Shown piece by piece: positions 8,444 through 20,272 of a stretch of DNA of 20,452 bases. Each line of letters begins with the position of its first letter. Position 1 is the first letter of the stretch. The DNA lies in NCBI GenBank assembly GCA_036897095.1, contig JAYMSP010003259.1, forward strand, positions 1-20,452, written 5' to 3'. The DNA is from Plantago elongata (Eukaryota; Streptophyta; Magnoliopsida; Lamiales; Plantaginaceae). The notes under the pieces are model-generated. The model was not told the DNA's origin, did no database searches, and was given only the letters and a program-made list of their open reading frames with translations. A program made the position numbers and the translations under genes.

Positions 8444-9718
8444 AGATTGAGGGGTAAGTTTTGTTTACTCATGCTCTGTTTTTAAAACTTGTGTTTTTTT
8501 TTCGTGGAATCATTGTTTAGTTTAGACGTAAATACGTGTATCATTGTGAAATGCCTTAACTTAGTTGCACGCTGTCTAGGACATGCCGACATGGGTTGTA
8601 GAGTTATTTTTGAATTGCATATTTATAAACTGATATGCACCACTATTATTACATCATTGAGATTGTGATGCCAAGAATTGTACGTAATGGAGATGCACAG
8701 TGCTCCGTTATGCACACTTGCTAAAAATGATGCGAGTATGGAACTTCAATTGATTTCATGAATTATTATTTCAGATATGAACTTGCCGCAATCAACAGTA
8801 AGCACTCAGTTCCTTTGTAAGTCTGCAATGAAGAGATCGATATGGCTTTGCAGCATGCTGAACTTTGGACATAGGGGCCCTGTTTACATGGTGGCATTTG
8901 TTTTGCAATAGACTTTAGGAGTTCAGGTTACAAGGTGTGACAAAATCTCCAAGAATCCGTGTGTTTCAGAAAGTGATGAGTGGTGGTTATATTATGTGAA
9001 GTCCTTTGTCAAAGATATGTCCAAATAGTTCAACATTTCCAAATTCCAAACACCAATAATGTAACGAGTATATTAAACTAATGTATGATCCTGCATAGTT
9101 GAAACCTGATCACCTTTTATATTCTATTTTCATTTTTTGATTATTTTAAACACTGCAATTTTTGGAGTTCGTAGAGGAACAAGTGAGGTGATGAATCTTA
9201 TTAGGTCGCAACTTTTGCTCAACTTGAGCCAGACCTCCTCCTCGCCCTTGAGAACAAGGCTTACTACATACTGCTGTATGCCTGTATACTATCTGACTGT
9301 ATTTGCCAGATTTCACATTATTGCTGTCTAAACTTTCTGCCTAGGAGATAAGGTTGAGTTATGAATATCATTATGTTGAACTATACAAGGTAATTATTAC
9401 ATAATGACTGTTAAATGCAGTAAATCATCATATAGTTCAAATGAACATTTAAAAGATGTTACACATGCTGATAATTTACAGATGATACTCAATCAATTGT
9501 ATTGAATACGGTTGCCGTATAGGGATCAACAAATATGCAATCAAGACTTGCACCAAGTGATGACAATTTGCCAAACTAGCTTAGTGAGATTGACCATAAC
9601 ATGTTTGTAAGGCATTCTTCGCAAACCTAATTCTAGATTAAGTTTCATCTAAGAACTGCATCTCTAGCACAGATTCCTCCAAGAAGTCATCTTTTCCCAC
9701 TACCTAGTAAAGTGAATA
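8444..9718. other. Intergenic region, likely with a 3'UTR intron of the small membrane-protein gene
   Basis: Just after the stop, GGG|GTAAGTTTTG (donor near 8454) and a TTATTTCAG acceptor (ends 8774) could bound an intron in the 3'UTR. The rest is AT-rich with no recognisable gene, and the 64-codon frame at 9137-9331 has no family resemblance. The promoter of the GT61 gene should lie in the right part. Confidence 0.4.
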
Positions 9719-11301
9719 ATGACCGAGGAACACTTGAAAGCAAAAAGAAGTTCAGGAAAGCATGAGCTACAGAAATTTGCATGCGGGGGGATATTTCTCT
9801 TCTTTTTGATGGAGATGATGCTTTGTGCCGTTCTGAAGACATCGATCTGTAAGTCCGTCCATCGTTGCTTGTAAAGTTCAAAATTTTAAGTTTGATTATG
9901 TACAACTGCATTTGAGCATAATTTTCTTTCTTAGCCAGTACTATGAATATATTTGAATTATGTTTCTTTCAATCCAACAGTAAATTTGGGACATTCAGTG
10001 GCACTAGGTCTGAGAATTATGATAAGCTTAAAACTGGATGGAGAATTACCACTCGAATGTAAGCTTCTGTTGATACTTTACACTGCCAACAGCAGAAAAA
10101 ACTAAATTTCTAACTAATACAGATTTTGTTTCACATATTTTTCTTTCCTTCAGATTCTAAGCTTGAGATCGCAAAATCAATTTATAATTGCAGCAATACA
10201 AGGTCAGATGTCTATGAAATCAATGGCGATATAAGAGTCGCCAACAGTTTATCAACTATTTTTGTCCCTTCAAGCTTACAATTACCAAACGGGAGTGCCA
10301 ATTGGACTATAAGACCTTACTTTCGGAAATATGCTAGAATAGAACACCATCCTGTGAGAGAGTGGAAAATTCAGACCCGGTCTCTTGAACAGTTTCCAAA
10401 TTGTAGTCGCAATTTTAATGCCCCTGCTGTTCTATTTTCTACTGGTGCATTCTCCATGAACTATTTTCATGCCTTTACTGACATATTCATTCCACTGTAC
10501 TTAACTGCGCGGCACTTTGATGGAAATGTTGTGCTTCTTATAAGCGATTACCTTTTCTGGCGGAAACTCAAATATTACAAAACTATCCTGAAGAACTTCA
10601 CCAGGTATGACATTGTGGACCTTGACGTAGAAAAGGAGGTGTTATGCTTTCCAAATCTGATAGCTGGCCTGACATCGAACAAAGACTTCAGCATCAATCC
10701 TCTGGAACCGCCACATTATTCCATGACAGGGTTCACACAGTTCATCAGAAATGTGTATTCATTAAAGAGAGATGCAGTAACTGATGTCAGGAAGCCTCGG
10801 ATGCTTCTCATTTCAAGAAAAAAATCTCGGGTTCTGATGAATGAAGGAGAAGTAGCCAACATGGCTAGAGAGTTGGATTTTGATGTTTTTGTCGAAGAGA
10901 CGAGGTCAAATTTGACATCGGTTGCACGGTTTGTGAACTCACTCGATGTGATGGTTGCAGTGCACGGTGCTGGTCTAACGAACATGATCTTTCTCCCTGA
11001 AAAGGCGGTTGTGATACAGATCGCACCCTTTGCTGTAGAAAGAATTGCAGAGACTTTCTTTGGTTCCCCTGCAAGAGATATGAACTTGAGATACATGGAG
11101 TATAATGCGACGTGGAATGAAAGCTCTCTGGTAAGTAAGTATCCAGTTGACAGTGAGGTATGTAGAGACCCTCGCGGAATTGAAAAGAGGAAAGGATGGA
11201 TTTATTTTCATAATTTATATTTTAGAGAGCAAAATGTGATCCTTGATCTAGTTAAGTTTAAGGCTACTCTTTTGGATGCCTTGAAGCAATTTGGCAATTG
11301 A
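9719..11301 (+). CDS. GT61-family glycosyltransferase (xylosyl/arabinosyltransferase-like), 451 aa
   Basis: Three coding exons: 9719-9848, 9981-10058 and 10154-11301, phases 1 and 1, 1356 nt with stop. The ATG has an in-frame TGA six bases upstream. The first two exons supply a basic cytosolic start (KAKRSSGKHELQK) and a membrane anchor (about residues 20-39, FACGGIFLFFLMEMMLC), giving the type II Golgi topology expected for GT61. The catalytic part carries family blocks: EINGDIRV, AVLFSTGAFSMNYFHAFTD, RYDIVDLD, KPRMLLISRKKSR, the hallmark HGAGLTN (340-346), NLRYMEYN and QNVILDL. GT61 members transfer xylose or arabinose to xylan or N-glycans, or act in mucilage synthesis; which acceptor applies here cannot be read from sequence. 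Several N-x-S/T sites suit a lumenal domain. The usual cysteine in DVCEINGD is tyrosine here (DVYEINGD). Confidence 0.92.
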
Positions 11302-12269
11302 CTTTTATGTCTGTCGCATGTTGGGTGTGAAATGTGTCTTTAAGTTGGTTTTTGCTCCTAAGTTTTGGTGCTGCTTCTGTTCTGTTGCACTATTCATAAT
11401 GATCGTGTTTCTATTAGATGTTGTAGTGAATCATATTATGTTTTATGTGTTTGACGGTACAACACATTAAAGGATATATAAAACCGATAATTGACTGTTT
11501 TACTTGTAAGAAAACACTCCTAATCAATCATTAGAGATGGTGATCATGTGGGATTGAGGTGGCTAGGTTGAGGGCCTTGATGGCTATAGAGTTCATAGCC
11601 CTTTCTTTTGGATTACTATGAGAAGATTACGTAAAGAATATGTGGCGGCTATTGGATTTGTATTGTAAACCTAGTTGACAAAGGTATAGGCGCATACTGC
11701 TTTGTTTGGAGAATAGCGCTTCATCGAGTCGAGTCAATACTTGGTAGCCTCGGTTCATACTACAAAATCATATACTGTATTCGCTCTTTCGTTCAAAGGA
11801 GTCGATCTCGAGCTTTATAATAGTGTTCCAAGCTTGCTACTGACTTGTTAGTGGGCCGAATCGAGCTCACATTCGAACTCAATAGACGGACTAATACTTG
11901 TGAAATGTGGACAGAAGTTGTCAAAGACTAACTCAACATCAATTGACAAGAATATCACATCACATGCTCTTTCAATTGATCCAGCAACTCGAGGTCCACG
12001 AGCCAATTTCACCTCACTTTCCAAGTCACCATACACGCATGTATTATAAGCTTATAACTACTCACTATTCCTTGTCTATTCAAATTCATTACACCTGATG
12101 ATAACTTCACTTCTCTGCCAAGTATTCTTTACTTGCTTTCCTTTTTTCACATTACAAAACTCCCAAATTGCTTCACCTAAACTAATCTGTTACACTTAAC
12201 CTTACTTGAAGCGAGATATATATTTGGATGGAGTAGTATCTTATTACTACTACCACAACTAGTTAGCTT
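11302..12269. other. Intergenic region and promoter of the AHL gene
   Basis: The left part is the 3' flank of the GT61 gene. From about 11720 to 11890 there are scattered CGAGTCGAG, TCTCGAGCTT and ATCGAGCTC motifs resembling the repeat at 7425-7800, perhaps a degraded relative. A TATATATT at 12216-12223 is the only TATA-like site near the AHL start, about 47 bp before the ATG. I see no gene here. Confidence 0.4.
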
Positions 12270-12998
12270 ATGGCTTCTGAGAAAGGAGTCAACCACCTTC
12301 TCATATCCCCTCCACCAAATGCCGGACGTTCTTCTCCAGAAACCACCAGCTCGGGTAGCGGTGGTGCCAACCGACGGTCACGCGGCCGGCCTCCAGGGTC
12401 CAAAAACAAACCCAAGCCCCCCATAATCGTCACCCGTGAAAGCCCAAACGCGCTCCAATCCCATGTCCTTGAAGTCTCCCCCGGAAATGACATAGTCGAG
12501 AGTGTCTCCGTCTATGCACGGCGGCGTGGCCGTGGCGTGTGCATTCTCAGCGGCGGTGGTTCCGTCATCGACGTCGCCATCAGGCAGCCGGAGGGGAGCG
12601 TGGTAACCATGCGTGGCCATTTCGAGATTTTGTCGTTGACTGGCACGGTGCTGCCACCCCCTGCCCCGCCTGGGGCGGGTGGGTTGTCAATAATGCTGGC
12701 AGGGGGGCAAGGGCAGGTGGTAGGAGGGAGCGTTGCAGGGGAGTTGGTCGCAGCAGGAGCAGTGGTTCTGATGGCAGCTTCGTTTGCAAATGCTGTGTTT
12801 GAGAGGTTGCCGTTGGAAGAAGAAGAGGTTAATGATGCTGTGGCTGCCGTTCAGCCTGAGGCATCACAGTCATCGAGTGTGACAGCTGGCGGTGGCGGAG
12901 TGGCAAATGAAGGTGGTAATGATGCTACCGGCGGCTCTGCTGATGTGTATGGGTGGGAAATTCAGCCAGGCCAGCATTTGGATTCTCACATAAAATGA
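12270..12998 (+). CDS. AT-hook motif nuclear-localized (AHL) protein, single exon, 242 aa
   Basis: AHL proteins bind the minor groove of AT-rich DNA at matrix attachment regions and form homo- or hetero-trimers through the PPC/DUF296 domain, repressing or shaping transcription in growth, flowering and transposon silencing. Here a Ser/Pro-rich N-terminus leads into one type I AT hook (core RGRP at 38-41, extended as GSKNKPKPP). The PPC domain follows at about 64-182: [52 protein letters not shown] and [17 protein letters not shown]. The tail is acidic, then Gly/Ala-rich. Being intronless with a single type I hook places it in clade A. The conserved GRFEIL core reads GHFEIL (116-121). Codons are GC-richer than the surroundings, which is usual for intronless AHL genes. 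Start: first ATG of the frame, just before the hook-bearing N-terminus. Confidence 0.95.
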   Translation: MASEKGVNHLLISPPPNAGRSSPETTSSGSGGANRRSRGRPPGSKNKPKPPIIVTRESPNALQSHVLEVSPGNDIVESVSVYARRRGRGVCILSGGGSVIDVAIRQPEGSVVTMRGHFEILSLTGTVLPPPAPPGAGGLSIMLAGGQGQVVGGSVAGELVAAGAVVLMAASFANAVFERLPLEEEEVNDAVAAVQPEASQSSSVTAGGGGVANEGGNDATGGSADVYGWEIQPGQHLDSHIK

Positions 12999-13428
12999 TT
13001 TAAGTAGCAGTACCATTTGTCATTAAAGTTAATGGCTTAATGTAATTGTCAGGTTAAATTTTATTATCTTGTTTGTACTCCGGTGCTCATTTAAAGAGTA
13101 GCGGATTTAAAATGTTTGGCCTGATTGAATCAGTAATGGGTAATAGTAACTTTTAAGGACACAAATTAACCTAAAGAAAACTGTCAATAACAAAACAATT
13201 TCACAATTCGGATCACCTAAGCAAAGCTACGGGTGGCACGGGGAAAATACCTCCACAACTAAGATTCGCTAACAATTTCTGCATCCAGTCTAAGAACCTA
13301 GCAATCAAAATGAGTTTTCAAAAGACCTAGCCACCATACATACACATGAAATGGTCAAAGCTATACATTAACGTTAGGAAGTAACTGGTAGCTACCAGAA
13401 CACCATGCTTGAGAGGTGTTGAAGCTTC
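12999..13428. other. Convergent 3' flanks of the AHL and ARID genes
   Basis: These 430 bp separate two convergent stop codons and should hold both 3'UTRs and poly(A) sites. No open frame, repeat or RNA gene is evident. Confidence 0.5.
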
Positions 13429-16400
13429 TTAGGAAGTGGTGATGGCTGGTTGCTGCTCAAAAGGAACCCGGACAAAAAGACCACCATGCAGGCTAACCAC
13501 AGCAGAAGTATGAAGTGGATCAATTCTTGCCGGTAGGGTTACCACCTGAATACACACAGTAACAAGTTATTGAAAGACAAAAGGGTTTTATACAATGTAT
13601 ATGCACGCTGCAGCTATAAGAGTTGAGTAAAGGTCAAACAATGGTGCCAATCTACCACTGGAAGTGATCATATACCAAAGTAAAAAATCACTTCATATCA
13701 CTCAAATCAAGTGTCAGTTTAAACTCTGAAGAAACTTTTAAGTCTACACTTTTTGGGAGATGAACAAAAAATAGCATCATAAATGCTATATGCCTCCCAA
13801 CTCATTCAATGTAATTTTGAAGGGGGCAGTTAGGATGAATATTGCTGTTTTCTACTACCTTTTGTTGAAGAGTGTATATACTTTTTAGGAGATAAAACGT
13901 TATGCTGTTAATTGTCAAGGAGGTACACGACTCTCTGAATGCAAACTTGGTGCATGAAAATGTGAAGGTGTAAGAGAGTATCTACATAGACTTTATTAAT
14001 AAAGACAGTGGCAACAATACCTTTTTGAATGGTGTTATGCCCCATGGATTATCAAGCTGTTCGGGCTGACCTGTTATGACTAAACGTCCAGCAGGATCTG
14101 ATTGAACTCGGACCTGATCCACCAAGAAGTACATTGATATAATGCAAAGCCTATTGTTTAAAAATATAATGTTTTGTCTTGGCATTATCTCTGTATAATA
14201 GTTTTTCTTCAAGTAATTCTTATGCTGATTCAAGAAAAACTCTCAAAGTACGATTATTATGAAGAAAAGACCAAAAGTTCAAAGAGATTGACAGGTGAAT
14301 AATGATCATGAAGAGATTAAACATTGTTCGGAGAGAAGGCTTTAAGCCTTGGAGGATACCTCTTCACGTATAAGCCCAGGAACTAGAGCATAGACCTCGA
14401 AACAATCTATCTGCATTTATCAATTATCTCAGAATGAGTTCTGATACATAAAAATATGCAGGATGCATAAACATAAAATGTTATCACAACATACAGTTTG
14501 GCGCACGTTGATCTTCACCCAATCAGCTGGTGGGCCAATATCAACCACCGACGCAACCAGGCTGCCAATGATAACCAATTTAGAAAGTTGATGGATACTA
14601 AAAAGTAAAAACACCTAAAATTAATAGCATGCGATAAAATTGATAAGAACTAGGAGATACAATATCCTAAAAGTGCTATTAGATTTACCCAACAAACCAC
14701 TTCTCCTCGGTTCAGGAGGAGGAGATAAAGCACATACGAGGACACAACAAGAATGTTTCTATACCTCTAGGACACAACAAGTAGCATGCAAATGGAGTAA
14801 TATGGACACAAATTTAACAATAACGTTGGATCCATTTTTAAAAAAAAAGAGGTAAGTAATAAATCACAATAAACCATAACAATAATAAGCTGATTGGGTT
14901 ACCCGGGAGAGAAAGTAATTTAAACATAACCAGACTTAACTGGTCAGGTATCTCGGTTCTGGCAACTTTGTTTGAAGTTTCCAAGTCATTTGGTCTCTTT
15001 TGCTTGAGGGGGCCTGCACATGCAGATCCAATTTGAAGCAAACCAATTTCACACCCAAATGAGGTCACAGTAAAAGTCATTAAAGAAAAAAAACAATGTT
15101 CAATTACAACCAGAATATTTCAGGTATTGAAGAAAAAGGAAGTTGCTAATTACAATAACATACCACTGCTTTTGAGATTCTTCTCGCGCTTTGACATGCT
15201 GTTTACATTCTTGCTCTGTCAAAGTATAGTGGCACAATTAAATCAACACAAAGAAGAAAAGGCATTTAGAAATTGCAACTGTCTTTTGCACAAAGTTAGC
15301 TGAAGTAAATCCAGAAGATGAGATGTAAGAATCTAATGTTCACGAACCTTTGTAACTGGCTCCCCAATCTCACCATTCCCAGAATGTCGTTGAGAATGCC
15401 AACCTTGCATAGCACGTGCAGCAGCATCTCTTCTAGCCCTGCCCGGTTCCGGTCCATGATGGCCATTTCCCTGGGCAATTGTTTGAAAATATTAATACAT
15501 ACAAGAATATATTTATGGAGGTGCCGTTACATACTTATACAAGGACCACATGTATACGCTATACACACAAACCTATGAATATAGACAGGATAGAACGAGG
15601 ATTCCAGACATTTGCCATATCCCAGTACATAGTACACAATTTAACAGCACATCCATGCACCAAACAAAGACCCAATACATGCACAGACAGATAGAGTTAT
15701 AGTAAATGAATATTTTTAAATGCACACTCACCTCTTTCTCAAGAGGAGGAGCTTCAGGGAGTGTTGCGGCTGGGTAATGCAAAGCACCAATCTGTATCTG
15801 GTACTTTTCATATTCCAAGAGAGCCTAACAGACAGTTGAAATGGATAATCAGTCAAGTGTCTTACTTTTCTTTCTTGTTGTCATACTTGCATAATAAAAT
15901 CTTTAACCGCTAAACAATTAACAAGTCCCTACAGTAATAAATTACCACCATATCACATCAAATGCATAAACCAAACACATGTGAAGCCCAAATTGTTACC
16001 TTCTCAAAGAAAATCCGGAATGTCCAAGAAACTGTGGTACATGTCCTGCAAAAGGAAAAAGAAAACCATTGAATCAATTTCTGATATCATACTGTTTAGT
16101 TGTTGAAAGTAGACAATGCTAATATATCATGGACAGAATCACAGTATAAATGCACCAACAGAAGACAAATTTCATGCAACAATCTGATAATTTGACACAA
16201 CTTGCTGTGAATTTTCATCAGAGAAGTGATGCAATTGGTAAAACAACAGAACTGATGCAGCCATTGTGTGATAAATAATTCAGATGCTTGGAAGCAAATG
16301 AAGCAATATAAGATCAATAATAATCAAACAATCACAGAAGAACGGCCAAAGAACAAGAGTGGTTAAAAGAAAACCCTAGGAAATCTTACTTTGGTGGACG

Positions 16401-18662
16401 GAATGACTCTCCCACCTGCCGCCATAACTTGCATCCAGTTACCTATTTAGCAAGACACAAGTTTATTAATACTGGCACAACACCAAGGAATACTATTAGT
16501 TTAGATCATTGCTTTAATGTTAGAATGTCAATCTGATAGGTGGACATGTATGAGTTGACATAGCCACACAATAAAATGTGAAGCTTATGCTTAATTCTCA
16601 CTACCAAAAAAGAAAAGATAATATACGTATGGCTACTTAGGATATGGGAAATAGTAGAAAAACCTAGATCAGCTGAAGCTCTCAGTCAGAAGCACAATTA
16701 TAGTGCTTTTAAAGTTCATATTTCACGGGTTAGAGAATATTAATTATCATGTTGCATATTTCTCATCTTCTGCCTAATCATCAAGCTAACATGCAAGTAT
16801 GAAACTTCTCCTAATGGTTCGATTGTTTAAATTGTAGTTTCTTTAGCTGCAAACAATTCCTTTCTACATATGGTTAAATGTTAACTGATTAGGTAATCAT
16901 TTGTATCCAATTGTATGTACATATACTGCATATGAACTGGTAAATGATTGTTGTCAAAGCGTTTGTAGCCGAGTGGCAAGCTGAGACACCCCGTAACCAT
17001 GAGGTCACGGTTCGATTCCCCGAAATGGGTGATTATATTCTCTGAATAAAGATTGGTGGTGATTTGCATCCGAAATGGGTGATTATATTCTCTGAATAGA
17101 GATTGGTGGTGATTTGCATGTAGAATCAATAGATAAATTCGTCTTGTTCAACAATTGTAATTGTAATGCTATATTTCATGTTAATTAATAAAAAAACCGG
17201 TAAACGATTGTCATGGAAACCACCAATCTTAAATACTCTTCTCTATTTGAAACATAATGTTTGAGACAGCTGAAGTTATATATGCATATGTAAATGCATA
17301 TGATATACTTATCATATAGCGCACTGAGCGCTCACAATACAGCTTTTCTGATTTTTTTGCGCACAACACAGTGCTTGCGCTTCACATGAAGGAAGCACTG
17401 TGCAGAATGGGCTCCACACTATGCAGGCATGGGCGTATATAATGTGCAGAAATAAACAACAGATAGAAAGGCCGGGATATGCTTACTCTTTCATAACCTC
17501 CCAATCTAATCACCGCTCTCCATAACCTAAGAGCAAAGTAGTTACCAATTTAGTATATCAGCAACAAACAATCATTATTAAATTTTGAACACACATCATT
17601 CTTACTTCAGGCAATTAAGTGGCTGCTGATAAAACCTAGGTGCTTTGAAGTCCATCCCCTTATGCCGATAATAACTTTCAACTTCATTCATGAATGCAGC
17701 TTGTTCCTCTGGGGTTCCATCATCATCTTCTGGGAACTAACAACCAATGAAGGAATGTTAGTAACTGAAGCTTTAAGGTGATTGCATTAAACTAAATATT
17801 CAATATCACAATCTCACTCATGTTGTATTTCATTAATTACTATCATTACCGCAGGAAGAGTTTCATGAGTATGAATTGTCCTCATGGGTTGGTCACTATA
17901 GTCTTCAGCTGTTGAAGGTGAATATCTGACAAGAGAATCGGGTGAAGCGGGTTTTTGCTGGACTGGAAGTGGCGGATCATCACTTTCAAGTTTGGGTGCA
18001 GGTTTAACTTTATGGATGCTCCCCCCACTTGCACGGAATACTTTCATCTGTCCTTGCAGCTCATCTTTAGCTGCTTTCACTGGATTAGCATTAGCTGCAT
18101 CTTCCATTTCCTCATCCACCTCCAAGGGAACCTCATCTAGAACAGCATTGTGGTTCAGAGTTTTAGGAGTTCTAGGCTCACTCTTCCCTGCACCTTCTTC
18201 CATGACTACGTTTTTAGTACAATCTCTATCCTCCCCACCAGATACTCCGTGCATTACGTCTGCAGAGTCATCACTGCATCTTCCATCCATCTTTTTAGCA
18301 TCACATCCATCCTGAATACTTGTCTCGGTGAACGTACCTTCCATCACCCCACCAATGTCAGCTGCCGCTTTATTCAGCTCAACACTGATATCAGTTTGTT
18401 TCTCCATTGCACTTTTATCAGCAGTTGGGGCTTCAGATATACATGCAGAGTCTACTGTCTCTCCATTCATATCCTCAGCATTGACGCTTTCCCCACCTGA
18501 ACACACAGCATCATTCCTACTCGCCCCATCTCTAAGCTTGCCAGACCCACTCCCCTCACTCCCACTTCTATTTTCACCTCTAACCTCATTCCCCGCTACA
18601 TCAACTTCAGGCTCCTCAACATTATCTCCCGTCTCACGAGGCTGCTTTATAGCACCCTCCAT
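13429..18662 (-). CDS. ARID-domain chromatin protein with C-terminal HSP20-like domain, 583 aa
   Basis: Thirteen coding exons join in frame (1752 nt): 18662-17850, 17736-17606, 17526-17487, 16442-16390, 16045-16000, 15824-15732, 15470-15348, 15215-15164, 15013-14941, 14561-14495, 14410-14360, 14113-14021, 13545-13429. Residues 1-271 (one exon) are acidic and low-complexity, presumably disordered. The ARID/BRIGHT DNA-binding domain spans about 275-370: DDDGTPEEQAAFMNEVE, LNCLKLWRAVIRLGGYE, CKLWRQVGESFRPPK, VSWTFRIFFEKALLEYE. A basic linker (KQKRPND) may act as an NLS. The HSP20/alpha-crystallin-like domain covers about 480-575: VVDIGPPADWVKINV, CFEVYALVPGL, VRVQSDPAGRLVITGQPEQ, LFVRVPFEQ. In Arabidopsis this architecture belongs to ARID3/5/6 (UniProt naming), and ARIDs of this type are reported in the PEAT complex of heterochromatin silencing. 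The weakest junction is 14941/14561 (donor CA|GTTAAG), chosen by phase. Confidence 0.92.
16952..17194 (+). mobile_element. tRNA-derived SINE in an ARID-gene intron
   Basis: The 5' head is tRNA-like, with RNA polymerase III box A (TAGCCGAGTGGC, 16966-16977) and box B (GGTTCGATTCC, 17009-17019). A tRNA-unrelated body and a short A-rich tail (AATAAAAAA, about 17187-17195) follow. Direct repeats of 17 bp with two mismatches flank it: AACTGGTAAATGATTGT (16935-16951) and AACCGGTAAACGATTGT (17195-17211), the target-site duplication expected from LINE-dependent insertion. It lies in the intron between 17487 and 16442, antisense to the host gene. A 50-bp body segment is tandemly duplicated. The head cannot fold as a full functional tRNA gene, so it is not called a tRNA. 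Confidence 0.82.
17020..17119 (+). repeat. 50-bp tandem duplication in the SINE body
   Basis: The units 17020-17069 and 17070-17119 begin CCGAAATGGGTGATTATATT and differ at one position (AATAAAG versus AATAGAG). The single mismatch implies a fairly recent duplication. Confidence 0.9.
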
Positions 18663-19200
18663 CTCTTCCTCACGCTTACTCAACTTGCTATCTGCTCAAG
18701 AACACAAAGCACCACACATCTCACATTACAAATATAAATAGAAATCACCATACGCAAAAAGACACATATCACCATGAGCAAAAAGAGAAAAATAACAAAC
18801 ATACTTTCGAAAAACCAAATCAAATAATCTCCATCGCAATTCAATAACAAATTAAATAATCTCCATCACAATTCAATAATAATATAACCTAAAGCGACAC
18901 TCTATCCTCACTCATCGCAAAATTCGCATTCAATAATCAATACCAGTATACTCAACTCTCCAGCGCTATCACTACGCATCTCCAACCCTAATTATCGCTC
19001 ACACCAAAACAACATTGCAAATTCTCAACGGAACTAATCGTCACGAGACGAAAACTATAACGCAAGAAAACTACTCAGTTTAGCTCAATTCAATTTAATT
19101 CAATTCAATTCAATTCTTAAATCAACGCAATCGTACTTACCACAACAACACGTAGAAACAGCTGGTTCCGGAGCTCGGTGGTGTGTGAAATTGCGGCGCA
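18663..19200 (-). other. 5'UTR exon and 449-bp leader intron of the ARID gene
   Basis: A donor GTG|GTAAGTACG at 19141/19140 and an acceptor TTGAGCAG ending at 18692 bound a leader intron of 449 bp. Coding starts 29 bases into the next exon, at the first ATG of the spliced leader (context GAAGAGATGG). The 5'UTR exon extends upstream from 19141 to an unknown start, perhaps near 19200. The intron holds a CAATT microsatellite (about 19086-19116) and a 32-bp tandem duplication (18822-18853 and 18854 onward). First-intron placement in the 5'UTR is common for constitutively expressed plant genes. Confidence 0.65.
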
Positions 19201-20272
19201 ATTAAGGTTAGGGATTGAGAGAGGCTAGAATTGAACGGGAAATTGTGGTTAAATAAAAAATTTATTGAGCAATACAACTAGAGAATTGTTTTGAATAAGA
19301 GAGTATGTGCAATTGAGGTGGTATTTCAACATTTATCGGAGAGGTTGAGCTTAGCGGTGGATTGCGGCGGAGAGAGGCTTAGCTACGGCGGTGTGAGAGT
19401 GAAGAATGGAATTGCTTCTGGTTTTTGGGCAATTAAAAAAGATGCAATTGCAATTGGATATGGTAACGGAGTCCTCCTAAATGTCTGTTTTGCCCCCGGG
19501 GTTTTTGGATTAATTTAATGCTTTTCTAGTTATGGAGTATGGACGATTTACCTGGGATACTGTTAATTCGAATAGTGGTGCACCCATTGATATTAACCTA
19601 AATCTAGTGTCGTGCAGGTTTGATAGAGTTCAATGAATTTTTCAATTCAAATCTCGACATTTTCTTGTATTTAATTTGACCATGCATGTGCAGGTAGAAA
19701 TTGAATAAGATTACATTTTATATGTGAATTTATAAAAGATGATGAAAGTTTGACTTGATTTCTTCAAATATAATTGTGTGTATCTGATTTATTGTTAATG
19801 TAAATATTAGTTGAGAATTTTATCGTAACTTGCTTGTTTATAGTGTAGAGAGTCGTTTATCGACATCTTAGGAAAAAATAAACTATTATTCACCATGTTC
19901 ATTAATTATGATCTTTTAGATGATACTTTACAGGTACATTTTTGTCTAAAACTACCTTTGATGATTTAAATGGTGTTTCATGATTGTAATATGTGCATAC
20001 AATGTTGCACTAACACGTACAATATGTGACATATTGTATGTGATATGATAGAGAAAACCTATAAATCGTTATCAATTAAGGGTGATTGTGATTCATAGCA
20101 CATTGTTCATTTTATTATTATATTTTATTTATTTTTATAAGTAAAGAAATGTATTAGGCTTAAGAGCCATACCCAAAATTGAAATTACATGTGAAAGCTA
20201 GAATTTCTCTATTTCATTAGTATAAAATTTTAAAGCGAACAAACCCGTTCTACAAACCTGCTAATTTGTTTC
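19201..20272. other. Upstream region of the ARID gene; no gene seen
   Basis: This AT-rich DNA should contain the ARID promoter near its left end. The 75-codon plus-strand frame at 19291-19518 has no recognisable domain and lies in what is probably promoter or untranslated sequence, so I do not call it. No repeat with clear termini was found up to the LTR at 20273. Confidence 0.4.

Noticed and set aside
12539..12802. Alternative frames across the AHL gene
   Set aside because: They are shadows of the GC-rich AHL exon; only the 12270-12998 frame carries the AT hook and PPC domain.
16960..17035. A tRNA gene (box A, box B and a CAT triplet that could be read as an anticodon)
   Set aside because: No convincing acceptor stem pairs the ends, the sequence continues into a body with an A-rich tail, and target-site duplications flank the whole unit, so it is a SINE head.
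12270..18662. A functional chromatin gene cluster formed by the AHL and ARID genes
   Set aside because: They are convergent with separate regulation and no known partnership; adjacency alone is not evidence.
18328..18741. Long plus-strand Ser/Pro-rich frames (for example 137 and 116 codons)
   Set aside because: They are antisense shadows of the acidic first coding exon of the ARID gene, whose frame is supported by splicing into the ARID domain.
19291..19518. A 75-codon plus-strand frame upstream of the ARID gene
   Set aside because: No family resemblance, weak start context and a location in probable promoter or leader DNA.
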